Part shown: positions 10,853 to 22,204 of the stretch, in pieces
How the letters are laid out: every line of letters begins with the position of its first letter
How positions within the stretch are numbered: position 1 is the first letter of the stretch
Source: Wolfiporia cocos
Taxonomy: Eukaryota; Basidiomycota; Agaricomycetes; Polyporales; Phaeolaceae
Direction: 5' to 3'
DNA: 64,000 nt
Assembly: GCA_029448655.1 (NCBI GenBank)
Contig: JACCLO010000004.1
Coordinates: forward strand, 4,526,001-4,590,000
Notes under the pieces: model-generated
The model's input: the letters and a program-made list of their open reading frames with translations, nothing else
Told to the model about the DNA's origin: nothing
The model's database searches: none
Translations under genes and position numbers: made by a program

Positions 10853-11357
10853 GTGGCGCGTGCTGGTGCGCCCGGATGCGGCTGAAAATGCGCGGGAGCT
10901 TCCCGCGTGCACATGTAAGCGCGATATGTATAGATGATATTGGGGACGCCAGGACCGGACATGTAGAACCTGATGTGCTAGGATCATACCAAGGCAAATC
11001 GCGGAACCCTGCGAGGGGTGGCATGCATTGGCCGGGTAACGATGACGCGTACTCTGTTGCTAGAGTCTACCAAGACACAGCTCGCAGGCGCTTGTCGAAC
11101 AATGCTGACCTTGAGGCTCAGGAGATAGTGGCACTTCGCTGCTGTAAGCGCCTGCGCCACCATCTGTGGCGTGTTGCAACGCCTCAGGGCATAGATACAT
11201 CAAGGCTTCATTCGTGCAGATTGCCTAGCAAGAGTGTCATAGATGGGACGAAACTGGCTCAGCTAAGAATGCATCCAGGTCAGTGTCACTTTGTGAGGAT
11301 AGCTTTTGCGTTGCTAAACCATTCGAATTGCCAGGTTGATACGCAGTATGCATGCTC
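10853..11357. other. Intergenic, convergent genes
   Basis: Lies between the 3' ends of the NADH dehydrogenase (+) and the first reductase gene (-). An open frame running through it is a continuation of dehydrogenase exon sequence in the wrong phase. I see no other gene. Confidence 0.6.
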
Positions 11358-12397
11358 TCATTGCGGCTGGGATGCGACAAACTCCTTCAGGAACTCCGGC
11401 GTAAGAAATTAGCCCTGCAGCTCATTCTCAGCAGCTTGATAATACATCAACTCGAGTGGAGACGCACATATACTGAATGGTGCCTCTGCGCGCCCGCTTC
11501 GTCGATTGCTCTCAGCTCATCCTCGGTGAGGTCCGGCAGCGTCTCCGTTTCGACGTACTCCCTGATACGCTCCTCCTTTGTGCTCGTCCTATCGCGTCTT
11601 GTCAGCCCACCCAGCGCAGACGGCAGCCCGGGGCCGATCAGATGATAGCCCCTATCCCCCGCGCGCAGCCACAAATGCAGCACCTGCCCCTTGGAGACTG
11701 GCTTGCCCGCGACCATGCTCAGGCGCGCAGCGGCTGCAGCGAGCACAGGGTCGACCGGTTCGTCCTTGAGCTCCGCCTGTGTGAGCGGCGCGAGGCCGCC
11801 GTAGGAGACAGGGGCGATGTTGCGTGCTTTCATGTATCCAAGGGTCTCCACATTTGCCGTGAACAGGTAGGGGTGGTACTCAATCTGCTGGAAAGGTGAG
11901 CCACTCATGAGCACGGGAGGGCTCGTTAGGAACCGCACCTGGTTGACCGCAGGCACGACGCGCGCGGTGGGCGCGAGCGCCTCAAAGTCCCGCACGGTGA
12001 AGTTGGATACGCCGATGCTGCGCGCGAGGCCCTCGCGCTGGACCTCCTCCGCCTCGCGCCACACCTCCCTCAGGCCGTCCACGCCGCCGTACAGATGGGG
12101 CGAGTGCACGAGGAAGAGGTCGACGCGCTCCACGCCGATCTTGCCGAGGGACGCGCGCAGCACGTCGCGCACGCGCTGCCCCGCGGGGAGCGCCCAGACC
12201 TTGGTCGTGACGTGCAGCGCGGGCGCGAGCGAGGCCTTGTTGCCGTACACCTGCGCGGTGTCGAGGTGGCGGACGCCGAGCGTGAGCGCGGTGCTCAGCG
12301 TGCCCGATGCGTCCTTGAGGTAGTGCGCGGTGCCGGAGCCGAAGCCGAGCCAGGGGATGGAGGTGCCGTCGTTGAGTGGGATGGTGAGGGAGGCCAT
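11358..12397 (-). CDS. Aldo-keto reductase, array copy 1 (with internal deletion)
   Basis: An NADP(H)-dependent carbonyl or aldehyde reductase of the AKR fold. It starts MASLTIPLNDGTSIPWLGFG. The catalytic Asp (HLDTAQ), Tyr (QVYGN), Lys (TTKVW) and His (LVHSP) are present, as are IGVSNF and, near the end, STKEERI. An intron follows VPAVNQ, as in the other three copies. Compared with its neighbours it lacks about 11 residues between SLAPA and TTK (the loop holding SGVPRES), an in-frame loss close to the catalytic Lys. At the 3' end the intron that starts GTGCGT after SVY is conserved, but the usual acceptor would meet TAA two codons later. An acceptor 21 bases further on would give FLKEFVASQPQ and the stop at 11358; unspliced, the frame stops at 11447. 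It may be inactive or altered. Confidence 0.85.
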
Positions 12398-13130
12398 CGT
12401 GGTGGAGACGAGTGTGCTCCGCCAGGCGAGGTTTATATGCTGCCTCCGCATCGGCTGCTCCCCGCTGAGGATCAAGTGTTGCTCGTTGAGTCAGTGGCCA
12501 ACGCTGTAGCCTCCATGAACGGTGACGCGGTGTTGGGAGCGCCGCTGCCATGGGACGCGTACCTTCGATCGGCGTTCAAACGTTAATCGATCGTCCATCA
12601 ACGTCATGTCTATTTCGTGCCACGAGTGCCACAGGGGCGCCACGTTTCCCTGGGTGGCGCAGGTCAAGAGACGGATGTTGAGCAACCATAGCATCCGGGA
12701 CAGGATATCGTGCAGCAAGGATATAGTGGCACCTAGTGCCACATCTGTACAGGTGTCGAAGTCAGCGTGTTTTCGGTATTACAGCGCGCGAGACGAGTGC
12801 CATGCCGAGGTAACGGCCGCCACATTGATGGGACTGCACTAACTATTTACCGACGTTGTGATGCACAGCATCGATTTGTGACGGACAGATAGCATGCAAC
12901 TACTGGCAAGGATATGTGGCGTGGGCACTTCAGCAAGAAACGCCACCACAAGCTGACATTCAAACGCATTCACATTCAACATAACTTCAAAATCTATATT
13001 GTTATGCAGGCTTCGCATGCAGGCAAATGACAGACTATTCAATTGCCATAGCAAGTGGCGCGTTGCTTTACAGTCGCAGAAACACACAGGACCCACCTCC
13101 AGAAGTCATCCTATAACCAGTGCAATACAG
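12398..13130. other. Intergenic between reductase copies 1 and 2
   Basis: Contains the copy 1 promoter at its left end. The rest has no conserved frame or repeat that I can identify. Confidence 0.5.
12432..12467 (-). promoter_or_regulatory. TATA box and upstream motif shared with copy 3
   Basis: Read on -, AGCGGGGAGCAGCCGATG precedes a CATATAAA TATA box, 35 bases upstream of the start at 12397. The same motif and TATA box, with the same relative spacing, lie before copy 3 (16757-16793). No comparable motif precedes copies 2 or 4. Confidence 0.55.
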
Positions 13131-14196
13131 TCACTGGAGTGCCTGAGCGACGTACTTGCGTATAGCCTCAGGGTTGATGAAGTTGGCCTGCAGCGCGTGT
13201 CAGCGGTGTAGATTCAGGATCGACCGAGGTAACAGGCGCACGTAGACCGAGTGAGGCTTCTGCGAGCCGGCCTCGTCGATCGCCCTCAGCTCGTCCCCGG
13301 TGAGGTCCGGCAGCTCCGCAGTTGCAACGTACTCCTTAATTCTCTCCTCCTTCGTACTCGTCCTGCGCACTGTCAGCCTCACCGTCGACGCTAGGGAACC
13401 GCATTCGATACGTACGTGATTGCGACGATCCCGCGCGCCCTGAGCCACAGGTGCAGGACCTGACCCAGAGAGACCTGTTTGCCGGTGTCCTTGCTGAGGC
13501 GCTCAGCAATGGCGGCGAGCACAGGGTCGACGGGCCCGCCCTTGATGTGCATAAGCGGCGCGAAGCAGCCGTAGGACGCGGGGACGATCCCGTGCGCGCG
13601 CATGTACTCGAAGGTAGCAACGTTCGCCTGGAACACGTATGGGTGGTACTCTATCTAGGGGCAGGACGCATGGGTGAGCGGGCGCGCGGAATATCTCGGG
13701 GAGAGGACAGCACCTGGTTGACCGCAGGCACGACGCGCGCGGTGGAGATGATCTTCTGGAGGTGCTCGACCTCAAAGTTGGACACGCCGATGCTGCGCGC
13801 GAGGCCCGCCGCCTTGGCGTCCTCGGTCTCCGCCCAGACTTCCACGAGGCGGTCGCCAAACGCGTACGGCGAGTGCACGAGGAGCAGGTCGACGTACTCC
13901 ACGCCCATCTTGCGCAGCGACTCCGCGAGCACGTCGCGCACCGTCTTCCCCGGCGGGAGCACGAGCAGCTTCGTCGTGATGTACAGCGACTCGCGCGGGA
14001 CGCCCGAGGCGGCGATCGCGGGCGCGAGCGAGTCCTCGTTGCCGTAGACTTGCGCGGTGTCGAGGTGGTGGATGCCGTGCGCGAGCGCGGTGGCCAGCGT
14101 GCCCGATGCGTCCTTCTGGTAGTGTGCGGTGCCAGAGCCGAAGCCGAGCCAGGGGATGGAGGTTCCATCGTTGAGCGGGATGGTAAGCGGGGCCAT
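13131..14196 (-). CDS. Aldo-keto reductase, array copy 2
   Basis: The same family and architecture as its neighbours. The start is the ATG at 14196 (MAPLTIPLNDGTSIPWLGFG); a longer open frame reaches upstream but begins without homology. The full catalytic set is present: HLDTAQ, VYGNED, ITTKLL, LVHSP. Introns follow VPAVNQ, follow GIVAIT and follow HSVY. The last intron (54 bases, starting GTGCGC, with GCTGAC before GCAG) must be removed, because the unspliced frame meets TGA; splicing gives the ending ANFINPEAIRKYVAQALQ. The N-terminal half after the Lys resembles copy 4 (FGDRL.EVWAE), whereas the C-terminal half resembles copy 3 (ASYGCFAPL, SLGQVLHLWLRARGIVAIT), so it looks mosaic. A TATA-like CATAAATA lies at about 14270-14277. 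Confidence 0.88.
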
Positions 14197-15612
14197 TTGA
14201 GTCTTGGGATAATATGTGTGAGCGAGGAACTGTGCGAGTGGTAGGACGACGTACAAGCTTGAGGCAGGCTATTTATGCAAATGACGGGCCGCGGTCCCCT
14301 TACTAATGGATGGCCAGTGGACTTCGTAACAGTATCTGCTATGATGCAGTGGCCGAGGAGCTAAATGCTACTGCTGGTTAGGCCATCCAATCGCTCATTC
14401 GACTCAGGTGTATTTCGGCGGGGTTGCTGTATCGGTGTGAACTTTGTGCCTTCTGTGGCGTACGCCTAGACTCTGCTGTGCGAGGACGCGGAAATGGAGA
14501 GTACCAGTGCCGACCCGACGCGTACGACGCAATCAAATGTCGTGACAGTGACTCGGACGGTAGTGGGGGATGGATACCCTCATGATCCGTAAAGCACTGC
14601 ATGCGCATGTATATACCCATTTAATCTCGAGACATCGGCTTTCAAGTCAACAGCTTGGCCTCGCAGATAGTCATATTGCGGTGCTGCGCCACTCACTAGG
14701 GCAGCTGGCAGACTGCAGTACGCAGCAACTTTGCCTATGCGCACCCATTCGTAAGACGATGCTATCTCTATCTATGAAGTATGAGTTTCCTCGCAATTGT
14801 CGCAGTAATGGTGCAATATCCTGATCGCGACCTGATGGGAAGACACAGGAAAGGAAGCACGTCGAGGCGCTCACCGCCGCTCAAAGTGGCATGGGCGTCT
14901 ATCGGTCCAGCGTCAGCGTCATGCTCACTCAAGTACTCATCACTCAGTCGCAGCAGCATATCACTGTGCATTGCCAAGCGTATAGCACAAGCGATATTAC
15001 AGCGTATGCCGATATGTACAGCTCCTCACACCACGTCCGAGCAGATGCGCAGTGCACCCCCTCCGCGGACACACCGGCACGAGCTGCAGCTGCGCGACTG
15101 CGTGAGATCCTGCGGAACTGGAGTATTCTGCGAACGCAGAAGTGAGGCTGTATAGTCTCCCGGTATAAAATAGACGGACAGACCCGCTGCCACCGCGTGT
15201 GGCGCGCTGCCGATGCCTCAGAGGGGAGCGAGAGGCAGCCGTTCCTATAGTGCGAAGCGATGGAATAATTGTAGGAGTTGAGTCCTGGAACGCAATACGC
15301 CTGTCGGCACAGCTGCCCCTCCAATCTCCAGCGTGGCGCAGACACCGACCCGGATGATGCACGCGACGACCAATGTGGTGCGCGAGGAGATAAACGAAAG
15401 ATGGACGGATCACATAGTTTCCTGAACAGAGCTACTGGAGCAAGGAGAAGTTGCGTTCTCCGTGGTCGACAGAAGACGCCTGAGGCTCACTGACCAGTGC
15501 GTAGAGGAGTTGAATCCTGCGAGATGTAAGTTCTTCGGCCCTCCCACGCACCGGAGGCGAGCGAGCAGACGTACCTCAGATGACGCACTTAGCGCACGCG
15601 GTACGTCTACAC
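14197..15612. other. Intergenic between reductase copies 2 and 3
   Basis: About 1.4 kb, twice the length of the other gaps in the array. Open frames on both strands are short and unrelated to aldo-keto reductases. I see no relic of a fifth copy and no repeat. Confidence 0.5.
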
Positions 15613-16699
15613 TCACTGCGGCGGCGGCGGTAGCGACTGCAGCGCCAACAACTTCCTCACTCCCTCGGGATTGAGGAACTCGGCCTGCAGCGATGTAAGC
15701 GGTGGGAATTCATAATCAACCGTTGAGTGAATAATACGCACAAAGACCTGGTGATGCATCTTCGAACCTGCTTCATCGATCGCCTTCAGCCCGTCCTCGG
15801 TCAGATCGGGCAGCTCCGCGGTCGCGACATACTCCTTGATGCGCGTCTCCTTCGTGCTCGTACTGTGCGCAGTCAGCCATCATATGATGTTGTCGAGACA
15901 CCGCGTGACGTACGTGATGGCGACGATCCCGCGCGCCCTAAGCCAGAGATGCAGCACCTGGCCGAGCGAGACTTGTTTTCCCGTGTCCTTACCGAGGCGT
16001 GTGGCCACGGCGGCAAGTACAGGGTCGACGGGTCCGTCTTCCGCGTGCGTAAGGGGCGCGAAGCAGCCGTAGGATGCTGGCACAATGTTGTGTGCGCGCA
16101 TGTACTCAAGGTTCGCGATGTTCACCTTGAACACGTACGGGTGGTATTCGATCTGAATATTGTTCTACAGCTCAGTTGACAGATGCTGCATCCGGGAGGA
16201 AGGACGGCACCTGGTTGACCGCGGGGACAATGCGCGCAGTGGGAACAATCTCCTCAAAATTCTCCACATCGAAGTTCGACACGCCAATGCTGCGCGCAAG
16301 GCCCGCCGCGCGCAGGTCCTCGACCTCGCGCCACACCTCCCTGAGGCGATCCGCGTCGCCGTACAGGTACGGCGAGTGCACGAGGAACAAGTCGACGTAA
16401 GACACGCCGATCTTCGCGAGCGACACCGTCAGCGTGTCGCGCACGGACTTGCCCGCGGGAAGCGCCCAGAGCTTGGTGGTGATGTAGAGCGACTCGCGAG
16501 GGACGCCCGACGCAGCGATCGCCGCGGCGAGCGAGTCCTCGTTCCCGTACAGCTGCGCGGTATCGAGGTGGTGGATTCCGTGCGCAAGCGCGGTGGTCAG
16601 CGTACCCGATGCGTCTTTCTGGTAGTGCGCGGTGCCCGAGCCGAAGCCGAGCCAGGGGATGGAGGTACCATCGTTGAGCGGGATCGTGAGTGGGGCCAT
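15613..16699 (-). CDS. Aldo-keto reductase, array copy 3
   Basis: Starts MAPLTIPLNDGTSIPWLGFG at 16699. The catalytic Asp-Tyr-Lys-His set is intact (HLDTAQ, LYGNED, TTKLW, LVHSP). Introns follow VPAVNQ, GIVAIT and HHQVF; the last one starts GTGCGT, is 57 bases and ends GCAG, giving the end AEFLNPEGVRKLL plus a short proline-rich tail. That intron is a multiple of three without an in-frame stop, so retention would insert 19 residues. The middle region (YLYGDADRLREVWREVED) is closest to copy 1, and its upstream motif is shared with copy 1. Substrate cannot be inferred. The array position and promoter suggest co-regulation with copy 1. Confidence 0.9.
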
Positions 16700-17478
16700 C
16701 GCGGTGGATGAGAAGGGGTGAGATGCGGATGAGGCAGTGAGCCTTGCACGGCCAGATTTATATGTTACCTGCACATCGGCTGCTCCCCGCTGACAAACAA
16801 CAACTGAAAATCGTGTCGTTGCGAGTCAATGACCATGACTATATTCGCCCGTCTAGTTCACATGAACGGTGCCGTGACACACGCAGACGCGCAGAGCATG
16901 ATGAGAGTGCCGCTGCCGAAGGGGAGCGTCTATGAGATCGGCCCTTGATATATAAGCTTTCAGGTGTCATCGCTGCTCGTCCGCCAACATATCTGCGGCC
17001 GTCTCCCGCGCTGGTTCGTGACATACCTGAGAACCGATAGGATGACATAGTCAGGGATCTTACAAAGGACAGTTGAACATACACATGCCATGGTACTATA
17101 ATGCATAATCGGCGAATGCGCCGGGCGCTTTGTGTGGCGTAGTGCGTGTGGTGTGCAATTGTGGCGATAGGCTAAGTCAGATTCGGAACCGCGCGAGATT
17201 TTAGTGAAACAGTCGTAATGGAGGAAGTAATCTTAGCGTCACACACCACAGAACGCACCAGCAGATTGCAGCAGGAATGCTCAATCTCACATCAAGGTTT
17301 AGCAGCATTGTGGAGAAGGTGGAATATTGGTGTGAGAGCTCAGCAGCATCGGAGGTGGACAATTGTTGTGCCATACCCAAATAGCCAACATGATGTTCAG
17401 TACAACGCACACTGCTTGTGCAAACACACTCCGCAATGTTACATGGCTTGCTCTCAGTGATAAGGCTTGGACACACGA
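16700..17478. other. Intergenic between reductase copies 3 and 4
   Basis: Holds the copy 3 promoter at its left end. Nothing else recognisable. Confidence 0.5.
16757..16793 (-). promoter_or_regulatory. TATA box and upstream motif shared with copy 1
   Basis: Read on -, AGCGGGGAGCAGCCGATG precedes CATATAAA, 58 bases upstream of the start at 16699. The match with the copy 1 promoter covers about 18 bases plus the TATA element. Confidence 0.55.
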
Positions 17479-18548
17479 TCACTGGCGCGCCATCTCCAAC
17501 AATTTCTTGACACCTTCAGGGGTATTGTACGGAGCCTGCAGCACGCCATCAGCCCCATCCACTCTACATCAACCAGAGCGAGCACGGCATACGTACCGAT
17601 ATCGAGTGATACTTCTGCGAGCCCGCCTCGTCAATCGCTTTCATCTCGTCTTCGGTAAGGTCCGGGAGTTCCGCAGTTGAGATGTACTCCTTAATGCGCT
17701 CCTCCTTCGTGCTCGTGCTGCGCAAACTCACTCAATCATGCGGCCAAAAGAAAATATGGGATCGGGCGCACGTAACTGCAACGATTCCCCGCGCCCTGAG
17801 CCATAGGTGCAGCACCTGCCCGGGCGAAACCTGTTTTCCTGTGTCCTTGGTGAGGCGTGCGGCGGCGGCGGCGAGAACGGGGTCGACAGGCCCGTCCTTA
17901 GCGTGCGTGAGCGGCACGAAGCCGCCAAACGACGCGGGGACGATGCCGTGCGCGCGCATGTACTCCATGTTGGCTACGTTCTCCTTGAACACGTACGGGT
18001 GGTACTCGATCTGGGATTCGCGCGTGCTCAGTGAACAATAACGTGTCGAGGGAGGAGGGCGGTACTTGGTTAACCGCGGGGACAACGCGTGCGGCGGGCA
18101 CAATCTTCTCAAAGTCCGCGACCTGGAAGTTGGACACGCCAATGCTCCGCGCGAGTCCTGCCGCCTTCAAGTCCTCAACCTCGGCCCATACCTCCGCCAG
18201 GCGGTCGCCGAACGAGTGCGGCGAGTGCACGAGGAACAGGTCAACGTACTCCACACCGATCTTGCGCAGCGACTCTGCAAGCACGTCACGCACGCGCGTT
18301 CCCTCGGGCAGGAAGTAGATTTTCGTCGTAATGTACAGCGACTCGCGCGGAAGGCCGGACGCGGCGATCGCGGGCGCGAGCGAATCTTCGTTCCGGTAGA
18401 GCTGCGCGGTGTCGAGGTGGTGGATGCCGTGCGCGAGCGCGGTGATGAGCGCGGCAGTCGCGTCTTTATTGTAGTGCGCGGTGCCCGTGCCGAAACCGAG
18501 CCAGGGGATCGCATTGCCATCGTTGAGGGGAATGGTGAGCGGGGCCAT
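17479..18548 (-). CDS. Aldo-keto reductase, array copy 4
   Basis: Starts at 18548 with MAPLTIPLNDGNAIPWLGFG. The catalytic set is present (HLDTAQ, QLYRNED, ITTKIY, LVHSP); the residue after the catalytic Tyr is Arg instead of the Gly seen in the other copies. Introns follow VPAVNQ, GIVAVT and YHSIS. The last intron starts GTACGT and ends GCAG, giving the end APYNTPEGVKKLLEMARQ. The segment FGDRLAEVWAEVEDLKAAGLAR aligns best with copy 2. A TATA-like element lies at about 18608-18614. It is the most distal copy, and probably a full-length active enzyme. Confidence 0.9.
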
Positions 18549-19670
18549 GACAGATGTGCAGAGAGTGTTAGAGATTACGGTAGATTTTGTGAACGATTCG
18601 CGCCCTCTTATATTCGGCGAGGTTACCCAATGAACAATGTACCAGTAAAGTAGGTTGTCCTCACAGCAGTTTCTTGACTGCTGAGCATGCGTCGCCGCTA
18701 CCTCAGTGGCGAACCCAGGACGTGTTTCTTCGGCACCGAGCCGATGGAACACACGCTACGCATCTTCTCTGATGTCTAGGTTGCCTAGAGCGGCCAATGC
18801 CACAAGCTTTGAGAAGCTCCATTGCTGCCGCTGCCGACCCGACGCGTACAGCAGATCGGCGGGCCAGGAGTCATCACTTCTTACAAAGGACCGTCAACGT
18901 CATTGTCCTGTGCCTATTCACACGCTTGACAGGCTGTATCAGGAAAGTGGTACCGACCTTCTATCACGGCCGCAATATCTCGTCACAAAGAATGCGCAGT
19001 AATCCTATTACTGCGCTTTGTGGGTCTCGAAGCATCTGACACTCACCCCCGCGCTACTCCAATCTCCGGCAATGTAATCCTTTACCCACACACTTTCAGT
19101 GATTCGATCACGAGCTTATATTGTGAGCGCGATTCCCCAGCTACAGTGAGAACTCGGCCCACTGCAATCCCGATTCTGGTTGATGGTAACACGGTGACTC
19201 GTCCTCTCGAACAGCGTTATACAGGTACTGATGTCCCGCAGCGGACCTGGCTTGTCTGAAAGGGCTAATGAGCGTATTATATCTGTAGAAAGAAGGGAAG
19301 GTCCTTCGTCCTGTAGCCACTAAATATCGTATGATTGTCATGATATCCTGTAAATGTCGGTCTGCCACTGGAAAGGGGGAGAAGTGTCTATTTTGTGTGA
19401 GCAGGCCAATAGCATACTGTAAGTGATTAAAGGCAGAAGGCAGCTGTACATAACAGGGATCAATCGCGTTCGGTACTATACCATGGGCGCAAAAACACTT
19501 GACAAGGCGCCAACGCAGCTTCACCCGTCGGCGAGGCGTCACAAGCTTTTAGTTCCAACCAGATGTTGGTAAACGAGCGAACGGCGTCTATTAATTGAAG
19601 GCAGTAACGTTTCGACTTTACGTGTATAATCGCGAACGCACAAAACGCAGCACTCGAGACATCTTGAGAA
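18549..19670. other. Intergenic between reductase copy 4 and CLP1
   Basis: About 1.1 kb including the copy 4 promoter and the CLP1 3' flank. I see no coding frame, repeat or RNA gene. Confidence 0.5.
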
Positions 19671-21682
19671 TCACTCTTGCCACTCGAATGACCCAACAAT
19701 CGCCGTGCGGCCCACCAAGGATCCCTGACTGGGCGCGAGTACCGTCATCCGCTTGTTCGGAATGTCCAATGCAGTTCTATACGCCGATACTCAGCGACCC
19801 CGGCTACGGCCTGCAGAGTGAAGACACGCACATCGCAAGATAGCCAACTACAGGCAGATCGAGTACTTCCTCGTCGTAACGCTCCGCCTCGTCTGGATTG
19901 GGCGGTGCCAGAAGTGCGAGCACCGCGTTGTACAGCCCAGAGCCGGGCTGCGCGGGATCTACGAGGAGCGGCTGCATCTCTGATACTACGCGTGTTGCGC
20001 CAATTGGCAGCGCGGAGGTTGGCGCCATCGTTTCTGCGCGTCATAGGACGCCGATTTAGTGATAATTTACGTTAAGAAGTTGGCTTTCTTTACCTTCGCC
20101 AATGCGGTAGATGGTGAGGTCGCCGAAAGATACAACAGTGGACTGCGGCGCGAGGTTGAGCGAGAGCTCCGGAGTCTGCTCGCCGCCCTGCAGATACGTG
20201 TTCGCGGCGAGGCCCGAAGGCGGCTCAAGTACCCTGCCGTACATGTAGTTGTGCAGCTGGTATCTGCGGATGCGTTCGCGGTAGCCTGCATCGAGTTCGA
20301 CGACCTGGGATTTCGGTTCAACAAAGTGGTCGATAGCAGTAGAAACGTTCAGCTTGCTTACCCCACCAGATTTAGGTATCTTCACGACGACCACGCGGCT
20401 CCCATATGTTCTCTGCATTTCCACGTTGAGCTTCTCATGACCAACGACAAGGATTACGTTGACTGATATGTGAGTTTTAACCTTCAGAACAGCAGGAAAC
20501 AATGATAAGACGGACTTCTGAAGGCGTCAACGCAAGCCTTTATAAGCGATTGTCGGTGATCGCTGTTAGCCCCAGAGTTTGCAGCAAAGGAGGAAGGCGT
20601 GTCGACGATCAGACCAGATGCGCGAGCTGCTCGTAAAACGTCAAATCAATGTCGCAAATACGAGCCGCACATGAACTAGTCAAACCTTCCGAGTCAGCAT
20701 CCCAGCGTTCCCAGATATTCTCTCCCAAATTACGTATGAGCCTATCCATAAGCAGCGGGTTACGCCGCATCTCTGCATGTCCGTACCAATACGAGAGTGA
20801 TGAAAGAGAATTGGAGGAGATATGGTGGGGAGCAGATGTCGCAGCTGAGCCAAATGTTGCCGCAGGGGTAGACGTCTGTATCGGAGAACTAATTGCTGCG
20901 GCTGAGATCGCCCCCGGTGCCGCCCAGCCGCCCTGTAGAGAATCGAGCGTGTGAGTAATCTCCATACTGCCCTCCGATATTGTTATCTACCTCTCCAGGA
21001 TCTACGTTGACAAGCATCGGACTCCAGCCTTGACCTGTTCGTGTCGCATAGTTGACAAGCGTCTTTGTCAGTGTAGTCTTGCCGGAGTTGTCTGGCCCCA
21101 GTATGAGCACGCGCGGCGGCTCTGGATTTGGATCTGGATCCTCGTCATCAGACGGTGGAGAACCGTGAATGGCTCTCAGTGCACGGACACGCATTTGCTC
21201 AAGCGCGAGGTGAATGTTCGCGAACGCATTCAGGGGGGTCTCCTCGGAAACATACTCCGTTGACGGGTGACCTGTGACGTGTAAGAAGAAAATCCAGAGA
21301 GACCATGGTAAGGCTACAGCTCGATGAAAGATGAAGTAAAACTCATCTCAATTGTACAGCCTTGCCATGTGTACACGGCGGCCTTGCATTCCAGGCCGAA
21401 TAGATAGGTAGTGCTTTCTGCAAGTTCTGACCCGAATATTTCTGCTTGCCCATTGACTAGCTGTCATAAAATGCGGGGTCAATCTCAATAGAGGTCCACA
21501 CGAAGTTTACACTCTTGAAGGATGATGGAGCGACGTACCTTGATAGCTAGCGTGGTGCGTGGGTCGAGCTCGAAGCGGTATTCAGTCTCTGGCTCAAGCA
21601 CCCACTGTCGTGCTTCTGCGGCGATACTAGCTGCTGACGAATGTAGGCTTCCCTCATGCTCTGACAAACCCAGCGCCGACAT
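19671..21682 (-). CDS. CLP1: mRNA cleavage and polyadenylation factor CLP1
   Basis: A P-loop polynucleotide-binding protein of the pre-mRNA 3' end processing machinery (cleavage factor IA in yeast), nuclear. It starts at 21682 (MSALGLSEHEG). The N-terminal domain shows WVLEPETEYRFELDP and, after an intron, LVNGQAEIFGSEL and YTWQGC. The Walker A motif is GPDNSGKTTL, followed by NVDPGE and then the central domain with WYGH and LIVDTPSSF. After FR an intron leads into INVILVVGHEKL. The C-terminal domain ends MTVLAPSQGSLVGRT and VGSFEWQE, which fixes the last exon (after an intron splitting the Ile codon of GYLAI) and the stop at 19671. At least seven exons. Whether it keeps RNA kinase activity cannot be read from the sequence. 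Confidence 0.93.
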
Positions 21683-22204
21683 ACTCGGTCAAGATCCGAC
21701 AACGATTACTACAGATAGATCTACCACCACAAGGTCCAACAGGTCGTACACGAAGGCCGGTCGGTTACTAAGGAAACACACGACTCGAGCAACGTCTGAG
21801 ACCGTTGGCCGTGGTTCCCGTGCTGATGCAGCAAAAGCCGAGTGCGCAGCCTGATACGCAGTTACAGCTGACGTTATGGACAGTCTAGGCTGGCAACTAC
21901 AACAAACTCGCTGGTCAGATGGTCACCTATATGCAAATTGTCAAATTCAGCCTGCAGTCGTCGTCCGTGCCCTCGGAGTTGGTGGTCAGGTTCAAGTGAT
22001 CCTTTGCTCTTTTCTTGACGAGTTGCCAAAATAGGCCGAGTGGCTATTACATATTTGAGCGCTTACACATTGATACGGGGTTGAGCGCTAACTAGCTTTG
22101 AGTGATGAGTTATGTGCATTGAGATTGCAGCGTTCCAGTACCCAATATTCTGCCTAAATGATTGAATGTTTCTCCAGTGCCGGAAGCTTTAATAGTACAA
22201 TACT
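21683..22204. other. Intergenic CTF18-CLP1
   Basis: CLP1 promoter side and CTF18 3' flank. AT-richer than its neighbours; no gene seen. Confidence 0.5.

Noticed and set aside
10597..11412. 271-codon frame overlapping the dehydrogenase 3' end
   Set aside because: It is a dehydrogenase exon read through its last intron and 3' flank; the spliced ending WGRDLSRL fits the family.
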